Positions 9,978 to 21,741 of a stretch of 64,000 nucleotides of DNA are shown piece by piece. The notes under the pieces were generated by a model that had not been told where the DNA came from, ran no database searches, and worked only from the letters and a program-made list of their open reading frames with translations. This DNA is from Turritopsis dohrnii (Eukaryota > Cnidaria > Hydrozoa > Anthoathecata > Oceaniidae). The stretch is from the NCBI GenBank assembly GCA_027922465.2, contig BQMF02000210.1, forward strand, positions 372,001 to 436,000. Direction: 5' to 3'. Position numbers and translations under genes: made by a program. The stretch's first letter is position 1. Each line of letters starts with the position of its first letter.

Positions 9978-12704
9978 AATGCTTTTCTTGCTTATATAAA
10001 CATCAACTCAATTAGAAATAAATTGGAGAATCTCTCTTCATTCATAGGTAATAGCTTTGATGTATTCGCGATTGCTGAAACCAAACTTGATTCCTCATTT
10101 CCATTAAACCAGTTCAAGTTGCAAGGTTACAGAGATCCATATAGACTTGATATTTCCAGTAAAAGTGGGGGTTTCTTGGTTTATGTTAACAGCGATATCC
10201 CATCACGCCTTTTAACAGCTCTCGAAGTAATGGAAGATCTCCAAATGATCCCGATTGAGTTGAATTTACGTAAACAAAAATAGCTTATTATATCTATATG
10301 TAGGTCACCAAAACGGAATTTAGTTTATTTCCTTGATTGTCTTTTGAAAGTACTAGATTTTTCTTCCACCTATGACCGTGTTTTAATAATGGGTGATTTC
10401 AATTCTGAGCCTCAAACGTGTGAAATGTCTAATTTCCTCAGTGAACATGAACTTTATAGTCACATGAATCAAAAGATCTGTTGGAAATCTACCAAGTGTA
10501 CTTGCATGATTTGATTCTATCAAATCAGAAATTTTGCTTTCACAACACTAACCATATTGAAACAGGACTCAGTGACCATCACTCGTTAATATACACAATT
10601 CTCAAAACCAATTTTGTAAAATTACCACTTAAGGAAGTAACTTATAGATCATATAGAAATTTTGATAATGAAGTTTTTGAAAGGTCACTTTGTAAAAGTT
10701 TGAACAATAACATCATCAAATGTGCCGAGTTTGAGAAGATCTTTATAACTGTCTTGAATAGGCTTGCTCCAGCCAAAACTAAGGTTACACGAGGTAACCA
10801 AAAACCACATTTTAACAAAACCCTACAATACTATAACTTATAATTTGAACCTCAAGAAATGGGACTTTATTCCACCAAAACTCCATTGTGTCAAATTCAA
10901 ACTGCTATAGCTAAATATGAGAATCACCCAAGTATTCTCAAAATTAAAGCTAAAACGCCAGTACATACAACAGTTATTTGAGTTTTCAACTGTTTCTCAA
11001 GAAGAGGTTTCGAGTTTTTTTCCTGATTTAAAGGCCCTACTTTTTTTCTTTTTTTCTTTTTTCTTTTAATGCAGGACTCATATTGATAACAGCATTTATT
11101 CGTTGAAGTGACAGTCCTGTAAATAAATATTCGTTTAATAAAAAAAAATGAAATAAAATATGATCATGAAACTTGATAAAAATAAAAAAACAGGTGACAA
11201 CATTCCTGTACGGCTGCTCCAGTCAAGTGTTACTATTTGAACTCCAGTATTACTCGATGTTTAAATCATGCAATTCTTAAATGCGAATTTCCATCTGATC
11301 TAAAGCTGGCAGACATCATCCCTACTCATAAAAAGGCTGAAACCACTCTTTAGTCGAATTATTCAATTTTATATAAAAATGACCCATTATTAGCTTATTA
11401 CCTACCGTTTCAAAGTTGTTTGAGAAAGCTATGTTTTCTCAAATAAATACCTTTTTCTAGGATAAATTTTCAGCTTTATTGTGTGGCTTCAGAAAGGGTC
11501 ACAGTATCAACATATTTTTGCCAGTTTTGCAAAAGATTTAGAAGTTCTTTTGCAAAACTGGCAAAATTATCTGGATAAAGGGGAGATAGTAGGTACTTTG
11601 CTAATGGATTTGTCAAAAGCCTATGATTGTATTCCACATGACTTGTTCATTGCAAATCTTGAAGCATATGGTTTTAGTTTTAACAGCCTTAATTTTGTTT
11701 GTAGTTATCTTCAGGGACGTAAACATCGAGTGAAAATTGAAAATGTCTTTAGTACTTAGCTGGAACTAGTACTTGGGGCTCTTCAAGGCTCTACATTAGG
11801 TCCCCTTCTTTTTAACATTTTTATCAACGATTTATTTGATTTCTTAGAGAAAACACTGATTTGTAATTTCGCAGATAACAATAGTCTGTACACCTCTGGC
11901 AGGTCTCTAGACTTTGTAACCAAAAAATTAAAACATGACACTTTTTATATGTTACCGTGGTTCTCTTCAAACTCAATGGTTGAAAATCCAGAGAAATTTC
12001 AAATCATGTTTTTAGGTATAAAGGACAATACAAATTTGATTTTTGAAATCAACAATATTAGTATTTTTGCGACAAATTCGGTTAAACTTCTTGGTATTAC
12101 GATAGATCATAAGTTTTCCTTTTCTCTACACATTGAGACAATATGTAAACAAGTGTCTCATAAGATAAAAGTGCTTCTTCGAATAAAGAAATATCTTTCC
12201 TTGGAAAAGGCTTCCTTACTACTCAATGCTTATGTCTTTCCGAATTTTTTATATTGCCCCCTTATCTGGATGTTTTGCAGCAAAGCAAATCATAACTTGA
12301 TACATAAAGTCCACCGCAGAGCGCATTGTGCTGTTCATTTCAAATTTGATCTTGACCAGTGTGAGCTATTAATGTTGGATGGAAGTTTCACAATTCTTAC
12401 TAAGCACCTCCAAATTCTAATGACGGAGGTCTTCAAATGCTTACACAAATTAAACCCTGAGTCTATGTGGAACTACTTTTTATATAAAGTAACTCCATAC
12501 ATGTTAAGATCTATGAATACTGTGAAACTTCCACCAACTAAAACTAAATTTTTTGGTTTAAACTCATTCAAATTCAGAGCAAGTAGTCTCTGGAATACTC
12601 TACCTAAACATCTTAAATCGTGTTCTTCCTTGAATGAGTTTAAACGAAAAATTAAATGTTGGGATGGCAGTAACTGTACTTGTAATCTTTGCAGAAACTT
12701 TTAA
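9978..12704 (+). pseudogene. LINE copy A polyprotein remnant (endonuclease + reverse transcriptase)
   Basis: Coding remnants in order. Endonuclease: 9978-10282 (AETKLDSS, SGGFLVYV), then about 10320-10490 (GDFNSEP) and 10500-10843 (LSDHHSLIY). RT fingers: about 11163-11450 (DKNKKTGDNIP; DLKLADIIPTHKK across shifts). RT palm motif A: 11481-11759 (LLMDLSKAYDCIPHDL). Motif B: about 11775-11860 (GALQGSTLGPLLFNIF). Motif C: near 11870, FADN in place of the catalytic YADD/FADD, so the key second aspartate is lost. C-terminal domain: 11949-12704 (VKLLGITIDHKFSF; LWNTLPKHLKSCSSLNEFKRK). It cannot make an active enzyme. The reading was done by joining frames visually. Confidence 0.85.
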
Positions 12705-12806
12705 TATTTTATTAGTATTTTTCTCGTGTTTTTTATATAGTCTGAATTAGTTTTGTACTATGTTATAACCAACTCTAAATAAGTAAATGAATAAATAAAT
12801 AAATAA
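9978..12806 (+). mobile_element. Decayed APE-type LINE (Jockey/CR1-like), copy A
   Basis: A non-LTR retrotransposon body in sense orientation, broken by several stops and frameshifts. The 5' part is an apurinic-endonuclease-like domain beginning ININSIRNKLENL, and with GDFNSEP and SDHHSL. The reverse transcriptase follows from about 11160, and a typical C-terminal domain ends CTCNLCRNF at 12704. The 3' end is a simple AATAAATAAATAAATAAA run (12777-12806), as expected of elements of this group. The 5' end is likely truncated. A pyrimidine-rich and A-rich interruption at about 11040-11160 breaks the homology. The exact clade is not certain. Confidence 0.88.
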
Positions 12807-13045
12807 AAATGAAACTCGTTGTTCCCGTTTTTAAATTTTGTTCCCGATATTGAAATTTTCGGGAACATGTTCCCGAAATTGAAACTTGTTGTTCCCTTTG
12901 TTCCCGAATTTGAAAATAACAATTTTATTTTCGGGAACGTGTTCCCGATATTGAAAAAGTTGTTCCTTTATGTTCCTTAATGTTCCCGAAAATGTAAGTT
13001 CAAGTTCGTTTCATTTTCGGGAACATTAGGGAAAATAACTTAAAG
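12807..13045. repeat. GTTCCCGAAATTGAAA-rich repeat cluster
   Basis: The words GTTCCCG and its inverse CGGGAAC recur about ten times, often as TTCCCGAAATTGAAA or TTCCCGATATTGAAA, in both orientations. The same words occur in the tandem duplication at 25001-25438, so both belong to one dispersed repeat family. No coding sequence. Confidence 0.65.
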
Positions 13046-13179
13046 GAACAGCTTTTTTGACCTCAAGTTCGTGCTATAGTAACATGTTGATTTTAATATG
13101 GTAGATGTATCAGTGTGAATAAGCTGAGTTTCCTTTATGTCATTTATGAAAATGGGGTTTCAAGTAAACGTTTTTATAA

Positions 13180-13465
13180 GAAAGAAACTAGTGTTGAGTC
13201 CTCAGGTAGGTTGTGCCAACTCAACATTGCAATGAAAGAATCCTTTAACTTTCCTGAACCTAATTTATGATGGATTGCTGGTTCCCTATTAAACCGACAC
13301 CAGGCGACCATAACTATGAGCCAAAAAAATGGTGCTCCACAAGGTTCCATGTTAGGACCAGTACTTTTTAACATATACGTTGAAGACCAAAAGTCAAAAT
13401 CCCTGATGGCAAGATCCTTTATCGGCATTGCAAGTACGATCGATTTAAGAACAGACTAATCGCCG
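13180..13465 (+). pseudogene. LINE reverse transcriptase fragment
   Basis: The plus-strand reading NFPEPNL-stop-WIAGSLLNRHQATITMSQ runs into NGAPQGSMLGPVLFNIYVED. This contains RT motif B (PQGSxLGPxLFxIYxxD) preceded by the usual W-I-x-x-x-L-x-N-R-x-Q stretch. Motif C is not found; the sequence runs out near 13465. It is a short fragment, separate from LINE copy A (different orientation of context and sequence) and adjacent to the minus-strand LINE B. Confidence 0.75.
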
Positions 13466-13614
13466 CGAGCACCCTATCACGATCTTTATGCCCCCTTTTC
13501 TCCTGCTGGTAGCAAATATTCATCGTGATGTATTGAAATAACTTATGTTTAAAAAAATATTTTCTATTATATTCTAAATAGTTCTTTTAAATGTTCTACT
13601 TGTACTGCTCCCAA

Positions 13615-13749
13615 TTAACACGGTACTGCATCATCGTTAAAATAGCGCTTGAATTCTTCTCTAACTTCTTTCGTTTGTCTTGACAAATTTCTATTCACAG
13701 GTGGTTCCAAATCGATCCAGCTATCGCTTGGTACATCATTTATCCAAGC
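13615..13749 (-). pseudogene. PIF/Harbinger transposase C-terminal fragment
   Basis: Minus-strand reading ends QTKEVREEFKRYFNDDAVPC then stop. The pattern REEFxxYF(N)xxxAVPW is the usual C-terminal end of PIF/Harbinger transposases, by family knowledge. It is fused in frame to the broken end of LINE B at about 13750-13813, probably by an insertion or recombination. Only the last 45 codons remain. Confidence 0.55.
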
Positions 13750-13812
13750 GCCAGTAATCACCATGCATATCATGAAAATCAACAAGATTAGAGGGGATCT
13801 AATATTGTACCA

Positions 13813-14751
13813 TTTTTCATAGATTTTTGAAAGAGCTGGTAAGACACTGATAGGCTGGTAGTTGTCAAATGAGTTTTTCGTGCCAGATTTGTATATTGGT
13901 GTTACACGATCTATTTTCAATTCCACTGGGAATACCCCAATTTTCAAAGAGAGGTTGATTGCGTAGGTAAGTGGATTGCTGATGACGAAGGCAACATCCT
14001 TTAAAAAACAAGTTGGTATGTTGTCCAGTCCAGTGGCAGATTTACGTTTGAATTTCCGTAGATACTTTAAAACGTCAGTGTTAGATACCTCACAAAATGT
14101 AGATTGGTGGAAATTAGATTTGTAGGGTGTTTGAGTGATTGACGACGCAACAGATTTATAGAAATTTTGGAATCCTTCCGCAATCGACTGTTCCTCAGTG
14201 AGTATTTCATCTCCTTGTTTGAAGGATCTTGGAGGTTGAATATGAAGAGAGTTTTGGAAATGTTTTCTTGATTATTCTCCGCAGTGTATCTGGATTATTG
14301 TGGTTTTCTTTTCAGTTCGGATTGAAAATAGGTACGCTTTGATCGTGCAATTTCGTTTTTACAAAATTTCGTTTTCTACGATTAGTTAGTCCAGTCTGAC
14401 TCGTTCTTCGATTTTTGAGCTTTTCGTAAAAGTTCATCTCGATTGTTCATATGCCGCTTTACCTCTTCATTCATCCATGGCGATGGTTTTCCTTTTTTCT
14501 GAATCATTGGAGCAAAGCGATTGAGTGTTTAAGAAAGTATTTCCTCAGATTATTGTACGCTGTATTTGCTGATGTAGAGTTTTATACTGTGCTCTATCGA
14601 CATTTAATAACTCATTATTGACAGCGTCAGTATCATAGAGTGTAAAGTCGCGACAAGTAATGACTTTAGGTCGATATTTCAGCGAATTGATTTTACGGTT
14701 ACACCCAATGAGATTATGATCACTTAAAGCGGCTGTGATGTGGAAGTTTTA
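13813..14751 (-). pseudogene. LINE B, reverse transcriptase part (3' segment)
   Basis: The minus-strand reading continues the LINE interrupted at 14752. It begins NFHITAALSDHNLIGCNRK, the end of the endonuclease domain. It then runs through a linker to the RT fingers, VLKYLRKFKRKSATGLDNIP and NLSLKIGVFPVELKIDRVTP, and on to FDNYQPISVLPALSKIYEK, where homology stops. Palm motifs A to C are missing. Stops and shifts occur between 14250 and 14600. The upstream half of the same element lies at 19048-19410, separated by the inserted 4.3-kb element. Confidence 0.8.
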
Positions 14752-15995
14752 CCCAGCGGGCACAAGACGTCTTTGAGACGTCTCAATTTCATCGTAAATT
14801 GGTCGTTTGGTTTTGAGATCATTTTGCGACGTCGTAGGGACGTCTGAAAATGGGACGTCGCAATTGGGATCCTTTTACGATCAATTTCGGACCTGATAAA
14901 AATCTTCAAATTTCATTCTGCAGTCATTAAACAGTATAAATCGAGTAATACTAACATGCTTATATAGAATTTACATTCATATCGAGTTCTGTTTATTGAT
15001 CGTGTGAGGGATGATTTTACGACGTTTTTGGGACGTCTTTATACAGATTAAATAACGACCTTCGAAACACTTATTAATTTTCAAAAGCGAATAGTCAACA
15101 AAAATTCATCGAATAGGTTTTACTAAAGTTGCATGATTTAAAGAATTTAAAATAGGCCAATCACAAATACGTAAGACAAAGAGAATTTCCCGGGTTATAA
15201 AATTCACATGTGATATAGAAAGTTTCAAAAGCAAAGACTTTCTTGTAAGAAAAGGTTAATACTGTTAATAATGATACATGTAACATAAGTTTCGATAAAA
15301 GAAGTTTAGATAGAACTTAGAAGAATTAATTAAACATGGCGTTTTGTCAAAGGTAAACTGGCAAAGTGTAAAAGGAAAAACACCTTGAAAAGATACGATC
15401 CTGTTCGATGAAATTAACGGTGAGTTTCTGTTTTCTGAATCCATTCGGTGGGTATATTTATACATATTTATACATTCTTGTTGAACTTAGATTCAGCATT
15501 CCAGCATCAGAAAAGCACTGTAGATGACATAAAAAAAACTTCCGTTGATGCTCAAAGATCTCCTGATCAATAATGAGGTTGGCGAAATTTCAAAAAGGCT
15601 AGCCGAAGGGAGTTTTAAATGTGGAAATACATGTGATTCAAAATTTTATAACTTGATGACAAATTAGCTAGTATATGTTGAACTGTAAATTCTTGCGTTG
15701 TAAACGATTAAAAAGAATTAAAAAGGAGACATCTATTGAATTTGTATGTTTTGTTGTTTTGATGATCCCAACATAGATGGCCTATGATCCCAGAAAAAGG
15801 AGGTTGTTAATCGGACGTCTCTACGATGTCATTACGGCCAGAGATTGAAGTCGTTGCGATATCCTGTCGTCGAGACGTCTCAGTGAAGATGTGATTGGGA
15901 CGTCTTCTGAGGATCCCACTTCGCGACCATTGAGCGGCGTCTCAAGGACGTCTTGGAAAGACGTCTCTACGACGACTTTACGAAGATGAACGAGT

Positions 15996-16320
15996 AAATT
16001 TCATACTCCTGCGACATCGTTACGATGTCATTGGGATGTCATCGGGACGTCTCAGTGAAAATGTAATTGAGACGTCTTTTGAGATTCCCACTTCACGACC
16101 ATTTTGCGACGTCTTAATGACGTCTCGGAAAGACGTCTCTACGATGTCTCTACGACATAAATTTCATAATCCTGCGACATAATCCTGAACATCCTACCCT
16201 AAGACGTCGCAAAATGGTCATGAAGTGGGAATCTCAAAAGACGTCCCAATTACATCTTCACTGAGACGTCCCAATGACATCCCAACGACATCGTAACGAC
16301 GTCGCAGGATTATGAAATTT
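15996..16320. repeat. 118-bp inverted arms rich in GACGTC
   Basis: Arms 15996-16113 and 16203-16320 are near-perfect inverted copies, both running AAATTTCATAmTCCTGCGAC to TTTTGCGACGTC, with an 89-bp spacer. A third, direct, diverged copy of the unit precedes at about 15820-15960. The arms could form a long hairpin. Confidence 0.75.
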
Positions 16321-16874
16321 ACGTCGTAGAGACATCATAGAGACGTCTTTTCGAGACGTCTTAGGGTAGGATGTTCAGTCACGTGACAAAATCCGTGTCC
16401 AGCTAGCTCCGCCTGAGAGATGCGTAGCGTGCGAAGTCACATTTTCGGAAAAATTATTTTAAAAGTGCCTAATTTAAAATTCAATTATGCGCCCTTTGAC
16501 AGCAGTTAAAGCAGCAGTTCCAGTTCCAAGCGCTTGTTAGGTACCTATACATTTAGGATTCAAGTGAGCCATGATCGGAAAGTCATGACAACAAAAGTTA
16601 TTCACGATACAAATTTGTTTTGATTGCCAAATATGTTATTTGTGAACTGTTTAGTAATGGCTCACCTCAACTATGGAAGGACAAAAAATCGTCTTTCAAG
16701 TTATTTAAGTATTGTTAAATAAAATTTGGCCATTACTCGCATAATTACATTTTTATGTTTTTGTAAACCCCCGTCTTTGCTGGCAGACCTCTTCCAGCTT
16801 CTGAAAATGCACTGCAGCACACATGTTGAAGATGATTAAAGACTGAAAAAGGTTTTGGAAAGTGGTAAGTCGAG

Positions 16875-17039
16875 CAGAGGCGTATTCAAGGTCAGTCAAA
16901 AAAACCTGGAGGAGTTCAACATTATGATATTTCTTTTCAGTCTTAAGTGGCGATTAGGTTACCTGCACGCTTTCCTTTTCTACCTTAAAAGACTGAACTC
17001 TCCTCCACAAATTTTGACTGACCTCTGGCTACGCCTCTG
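16875..17039. mobile_element. 165-bp MITE with hAT-like termini
   Basis: The ends CAGAGGCGTATTCAAGGTCA and TGACCTCTGGCTACGCCTCTG are inverted repeats, and the arms match inward over about 45 bp (GTCAGTCAAAA, GGAGGAGAGTTCA). The 5-bp word TCGAG flanks both sides (16870-16874, 17040-17044). Termini of the CAGRGGCGTAGCCAG type are common in hAT-derived elements, but those usually have 8-bp duplications, so the superfamily is tentative. The 95-codon frame across it is not a gene. Confidence 0.75.
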
Positions 17040-17044
17040 TCGAG

Positions 17045-18960
17045 TTTACTTGATGCTGCTTTATTTTGAAATAGGTGTACACATTTCAAATATCCCTTTT
17101 CTTAAAATTATTCTTGAAAATGCCAAAAAAAAAAATCTATAGATTTAGCTAGTTAGATTATGTCCAAATGTAGTCCAAAATCTTTCAGTCAGATCACATC
17201 TGCTGCAGGTAAACATGTAAATCTGGCTTAGCAAGAGTCACTTGAGAATTTCAAAGTTGTAAACATCAGCAGCGCAGCAGGCTTGATCAGAAAAGACTTG
17301 CTCTTTCTTCAGTTTTCCAACAGAAAAATGATCTTGTACAAAAAATAAACTGACAAGCAGGAAAATGACTTGCTTAAGAATTTCCTTGAATTCAAGTTTT
17401 TAAACCCAAAACTTTTTGTTGGAAAAGTCATTTGTGTAAGAGAACAAAGAAATGAATGAAGTGATGTCATAGAAACATTCTTTTACAGTTGACAAAGTCA
17501 ATAAATATTCAAGATGCACCTAATTTTGAATAAAGTATGACAATGAGTTCGACAAAATTTGTTATTTTATATGAAAAAGTTTTTTCTGTTTTTTCTGTGT
17601 CTTTTTTTTAGCTATTTCCCTCTAAAACATCACTAGAAGAACCAGTCAAAACGTTTAAACTCACATCTTCAATCCCTGTAGAATTTGATATTAGTCAGTG
17701 ACAGAAGAAGCTGAATATTTCTTTAATATATACTATTTTTATTTTTCTAATTTCCATCTTTGAGACATTTTTATTTTTGAAAGAAAATAATCCAAACTCA
17801 AGCATTTTAAATTTCATTTCTTACTATCAGTGGTCACTGACTTATAGTTATAATAATGTTATTGTTCTTGTAGTTTTGCATTGTTTGATAAAAAGATAAT
17901 TCTAACTGTTCATTATTGTGTTCTTGATAACCAATAAGTTATGGACAATTAAATATTTTGGTGTTAGAACCCAGGTTTCATCATGTGTCCTGGTATTGGG
18001 GCCTTTGCATTGTATGTATTTCCTGTGGGTAGGGCTATTAGACAACTGTTTTGCAATCTTTAACAGTGACATAGAACTTTGTTTTATCACACAAATATCA
18101 CTTCAGTGGTACTACGGCCTGAGTCTAGTTGTAAAGCGCCACAATCAAAATAATGGAGACATGGATCGAAGCCTCCGTCTTGGTGGTCATAAACAGGTCA
18201 TATGAAAGTCCATGGGGTGTGGCATGTATGTTACTAGTTAGCACTGTATATAATAAGAAGAAAGATAACAAAATAACAAGATAGCAAATTAACACTCAGA
18301 ATTGTGTCCAGGTTACGGGGTCTTGCTCTACAAGGTATATAATTCTAATGGGTGTGGCTCATCAATGTCTATTTGACAATTTTAGTGGAGTAACATCGTT
18401 CAAATAAGATTCTTTTCCAAACAAGCCTCTCCTGATGTGCATTTTCCAGTCTTGGTCAGGGTTACGAGGTCCAGGTTGCAGGGTCTTGGTATATAAGGTA
18501 CCTATTCCTAATGGGCGTTAACAATTTTTATTGGACTTATATCTTTTAACCTTTCTTATCCAGCATCTTCTTTGTAGTACTTTGTAGTTTTTTAGGTTTT
18601 GGTCCGGGTCCGGGTCCCGGTCCTAGGTCCCAATCATCAAAATCGTTGAGGCAAAATGGGCGTGGCATTATATAACATGGATTCAGTAAATACTGAAATA
18701 CACTTTAAAAATCTTATATTAAATAATTCTGCGTCAAAACTATTGTGTTATTGCACATTTTATGTGACATGACCCCCGTCTTTGTGCCAAAAATCGCAGC
18801 AATTTCCATTCAAATTTATGTCCAAAATTACCCTAAATTAGGCATACAAAAATTGAAATATCTCCAGTTCTAGAAAGGCTAGAAACTTGGTTGACCCCTC
18901 GTTAGAAAGCTGAAAGTCTGTAGAATACGATGAAAATGATTTTAAAAAGTAACCCACACA
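17045..18960. other. Interior of the 4.3-kb element, no gene seen
   Basis: AT-rich. The phrase 'GGTCTTG..A..ATAAGGTA' with 'CTAATGGG(T/C)GT' occurs twice (about 18320-18355 and 18480-18520), suggesting internal duplication. Short frames at 17902-18205 lack features. No transposase motif was seen on either strand. Confidence 0.4.
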
Positions 18961-19047
18961 AATAAAAAATGACCTGAAAGGCCTACTTAGGGACGTCTTG
19001 GAAAGACGTCTCTACGACGTCTTTACGACGTCTTTGTGCCCACTGGG

Positions 19048-19410
19048 ATTGAGAGGGTTGTTAGTTAAAATAACGTCTATCAGAGTAGCTGTGTCGGCTG
19101 TAATTCGTGTTGCTTTTTTTATTAATTGTGTATAAGCATTAACAATAAACGTTTCTTTGATTTTATAGCGATCGTTATTTTCGAGGTAATTTGTGTTTTG
19201 ATGGAAAGTTTTTTTATAGGTAATCTGAAGATTCGGGGGGTTTATACATAGCACAAAAAATTAAAGATTTTGAGAATTTTGGCATGATTTCAATCCACAT
19301 CGCTTCAATATCAGGATCATATCATTGAGATGCGTCTAACCGTAAAACGATAGTTAAAAACTCCCTTGTCAGAACAAAGATTATTCTATGAATATAGGCC
19401 GGCGTCTGTG
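19048..19410 (-). pseudogene. LINE B, endonuclease part (5' segment)
   Basis: The minus-strand reading from about 19330 gives DPDIEAMWIEIMPKFSKSLI, then FCAMYKPPESSDYL and TADTATLIDVILTNNPLN. These are diagnostic of the apurinic-like endonuclease of APE-type LINEs. The frame runs straight into the inverted repeat of the inserted element at 19047. An in-frame TGA or frameshift precedes DPDIEA, so the 5' end is degraded. It is the missing front half of the element at 13813-14751. Confidence 0.8.
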
Positions 19411-21285
19411 CCACAAAATCTTGTCATGCCCGCTGTACAACTTGCAGACCACAGTTTCTATGCAGAAATCGTCGAGTTAAATGTTACTGATAACAGAACC
19501 AAAACGTTCCCACTCATAACCTGGTCCCTTTGTTTGTAAATTGGGTCTAAAGTTCCAGTTTATTGGGTCTATCGTTTTGTTTCGTATGTGAACGATTCTA
19601 AGTGTTATGTTCTAGTGCATATTTTACAGACTTATGTTTCGGTGGAGCTTGCTATTAGAATGTGCTTATATTTCAGGTCTGTAAAATAATATCGGTAAAA
19701 AAACTAAAGATGCTAACTTTAGTTATGATAAATAATTGCCCACGTTGTTGGGGATAGCTTTAAGGTGGAATGCTTTCTTCATTTTCCTGGGAACAATAAT
19801 GAAGACACAGTAAACAAAATATTGCAGAAGACCTTTGATACTTTTTAAAATTCACATGAACAGTGGTTAGCATCACCAGAGGAACTGGTTCAGCGTGTCG
19901 TCAGGTTTGTTGTTTTATCATCCCCTCTCATCTCTCCTCTCCTGGAGGATGGCTGCTGTTTGAATATTGTTTGAATATAACTATCGAAAAATATGAAAGC
20001 CTAAACAGTAGCACTGCTTAACGAGGGTTTAGGCACACAAAAACCATTGTAATTGAAAACCAAAAACCAAAAAAAAGGGAAAACAATCCTCAGTAGCCAG
20101 TATTACTAAGCTGCTGTCCTATTATATAACAATATAACTAGAAAAATGGTAAATAAGTAATTAAACGACGTTGTAATTAAAGGCTAAGGCTAATTTTTAC
20201 TGATATTATAATCAGCCTAGGTAGCATTGTTTACCTTTTTAGTCAATACCCAGAATAGTCAGTTAGATTTCAGTTTACACTATCATAGCAGTTGCTACAG
20301 AAAATTCACAGATAGTGTCTAAAATGGAAAGAGCAAGGAAGGGTTGCAAGTAGTAAGAAGTTATCAAGTACATTAGTCAAACCTAGCTGTTCTAAGCAAA
20401 AGCTTTACCCAAATTTCCTGGTGCATTAAGATCACATAGAATAAAACTAGATCTGGCATTTTGGAAGAGGTCTGCATCATTTGCGAAAAGGGAAGTCCTT
20501 TGTTAGGTCAGAATTGCTTACAATTTATTAGATGTCGGTTATATTATACCATTTTCTCCAAAGGTTTTAAAGAATATATTTTCTCATAAATTGAGTTTTC
20601 ATGTGTGTGCACAATCGAAATCTTTGGGATTCGAAAAAAATATTCCACTTAGTAAAGGCTATGACATCAGATGCTGACGAGCCAAGACTTAAAAAAAACC
20701 TAGATGTTGAATTATAGAAAGGAAGTTCATCATAAAAGTAATATAACATAAGTGTATTCAGTTCATAAAAGTAAAAACAATACATTATACCACCAGTCAT
20801 TGGAGTTATTATTCAATTACATTGATGAAGGAGTAATCAAACTGATGGAGACTGTCATGCCGAAGGAACTGTATGATGAGTTTGTCAGAATAGTTAGAGG
20901 AAATAAGGGTTTAAATGCCTGGACATGGTAGATGGAGAGTCAAGCCAAAGATAATGTCAAAGTTTAAAGAGAAATTATGTTTTCATGATCCACCTGAAAA
21001 AAGCATTCAGAAATGTTAGAATGAAAGGTAGTAGTGAAAGTGACACAGAAAGTGAACGTGAATTTCAACAAGAAGAATATTTCAACAAATCTGTCAACCA
21101 GCTTCTAATTCATGTAGTCCATCTTTAGAAATCAAAAAGAAATTCTAGAGGAGTTGTTTGTGGCCACCCAAATCATCATAGCTGACATTAAAGGAGTGTT
21201 TGAATCCTCTTAATCTTTTAAACCTTTTCGTCTTGATGTCTTGGTCTTTCTGATGACCCCACATTAAATAATATATGTGTAGGAG
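19411..21285. other. Decayed DNA, no intact gene
   Basis: Short plus-strand protein-like stretches separated by stops (for example about 19735-19920 and 20815-20930, IDEGVIKLMETVMPKELYDE) hint at an ancient coding element on the plus strand leading into the remnant at 21286. No intact frame, splice signals or identifiable domain. Confidence 0.35.
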
Positions 21286-21741
21286 TTTAAACCGAAAGTT
21301 TTGATTGTCACCCAAGATATGATATTTTCATCATCAAAGGGCACAAAAGCATTATCTTTAAGTATGGAAACAAGGCAGATAGCAGGCTCTAAAAAACGTT
21401 AATTCAAAAGTTGAATGGTTTTGGGCATGGTGTTTCCCATTCTGTTGTTAGATCCCATGAAACATCACTTGCTTAAATAAATATGATCTCTGTAGCTCTA
21501 CCATCAGCATTTCACAGTAGTATGTTCACAACTTTTGTTTGAAATAACATTGATTTCAGAGAAGAAACAAGACCAACACATAGATATGGCCAATGGTGCC
21601 ATAATTCAAAGAAGCAGTGAAGAATCTGCATCAAATGTAGGATTCCAACCAGTAAAGAAAAGTGAGCGATCTTTGAAAGAACCATTAATAACATTTTACG
21701 CTTTGTATTGGCGAAAAAGGAATATGTGTGTAACTCAATGA
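21286..21741 (+). pseudogene. Remnant of an unidentified mobile-element protein
   Basis: The plus-strand reading holds for long stretches with two or three stops and one or two shifts. It runs SSKGTKALSLSMETRQIAGSK, then LNGFGHGVSHSVVRSHETSLA, then an asparagine/aspartate stretch (NNIDFREE), then NGAIIQRSSEESASNVGFQP. The layout resembles a protein often found in many copies in cnidarian and other marine invertebrate genomes; this is from memory, and I cannot name it. It is plainly dead. There is no promoter or splice context. Confidence 0.45.

Larger units (their letters stand above)
14752..19047. mobile_element. 4.3-kb GACGTC-rich inverted-repeat element inserted in LINE B
   Basis: The left end CCCAGCGGGCACAAGACGTC (14752) and right end GACGTCTTTGTGCCCACTGGG (to 19047) are inverted copies. 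Subterminal DNA is packed with GACGTC palindromes. The insertion splits LINE B exactly between LTNNPLN (19048 side) and the NFHITAALSDH reading. Flanking bases are TA on the left and AT on the right; no longer duplication is clear. The interior contains a GACGTC-rich foldback (15800-16370), a nested MITE at 16875 and no recognisable transposase. The termini resemble those of the 121-bp MITEs (CCCAG...GGCA), suggesting related transposition machinery. Confidence 0.75.

Noticed and set aside
16855..17142. 95-codon plus frame as a gene
   Set aside because: It is read across both inverted arms of a MITE (16875-17039).
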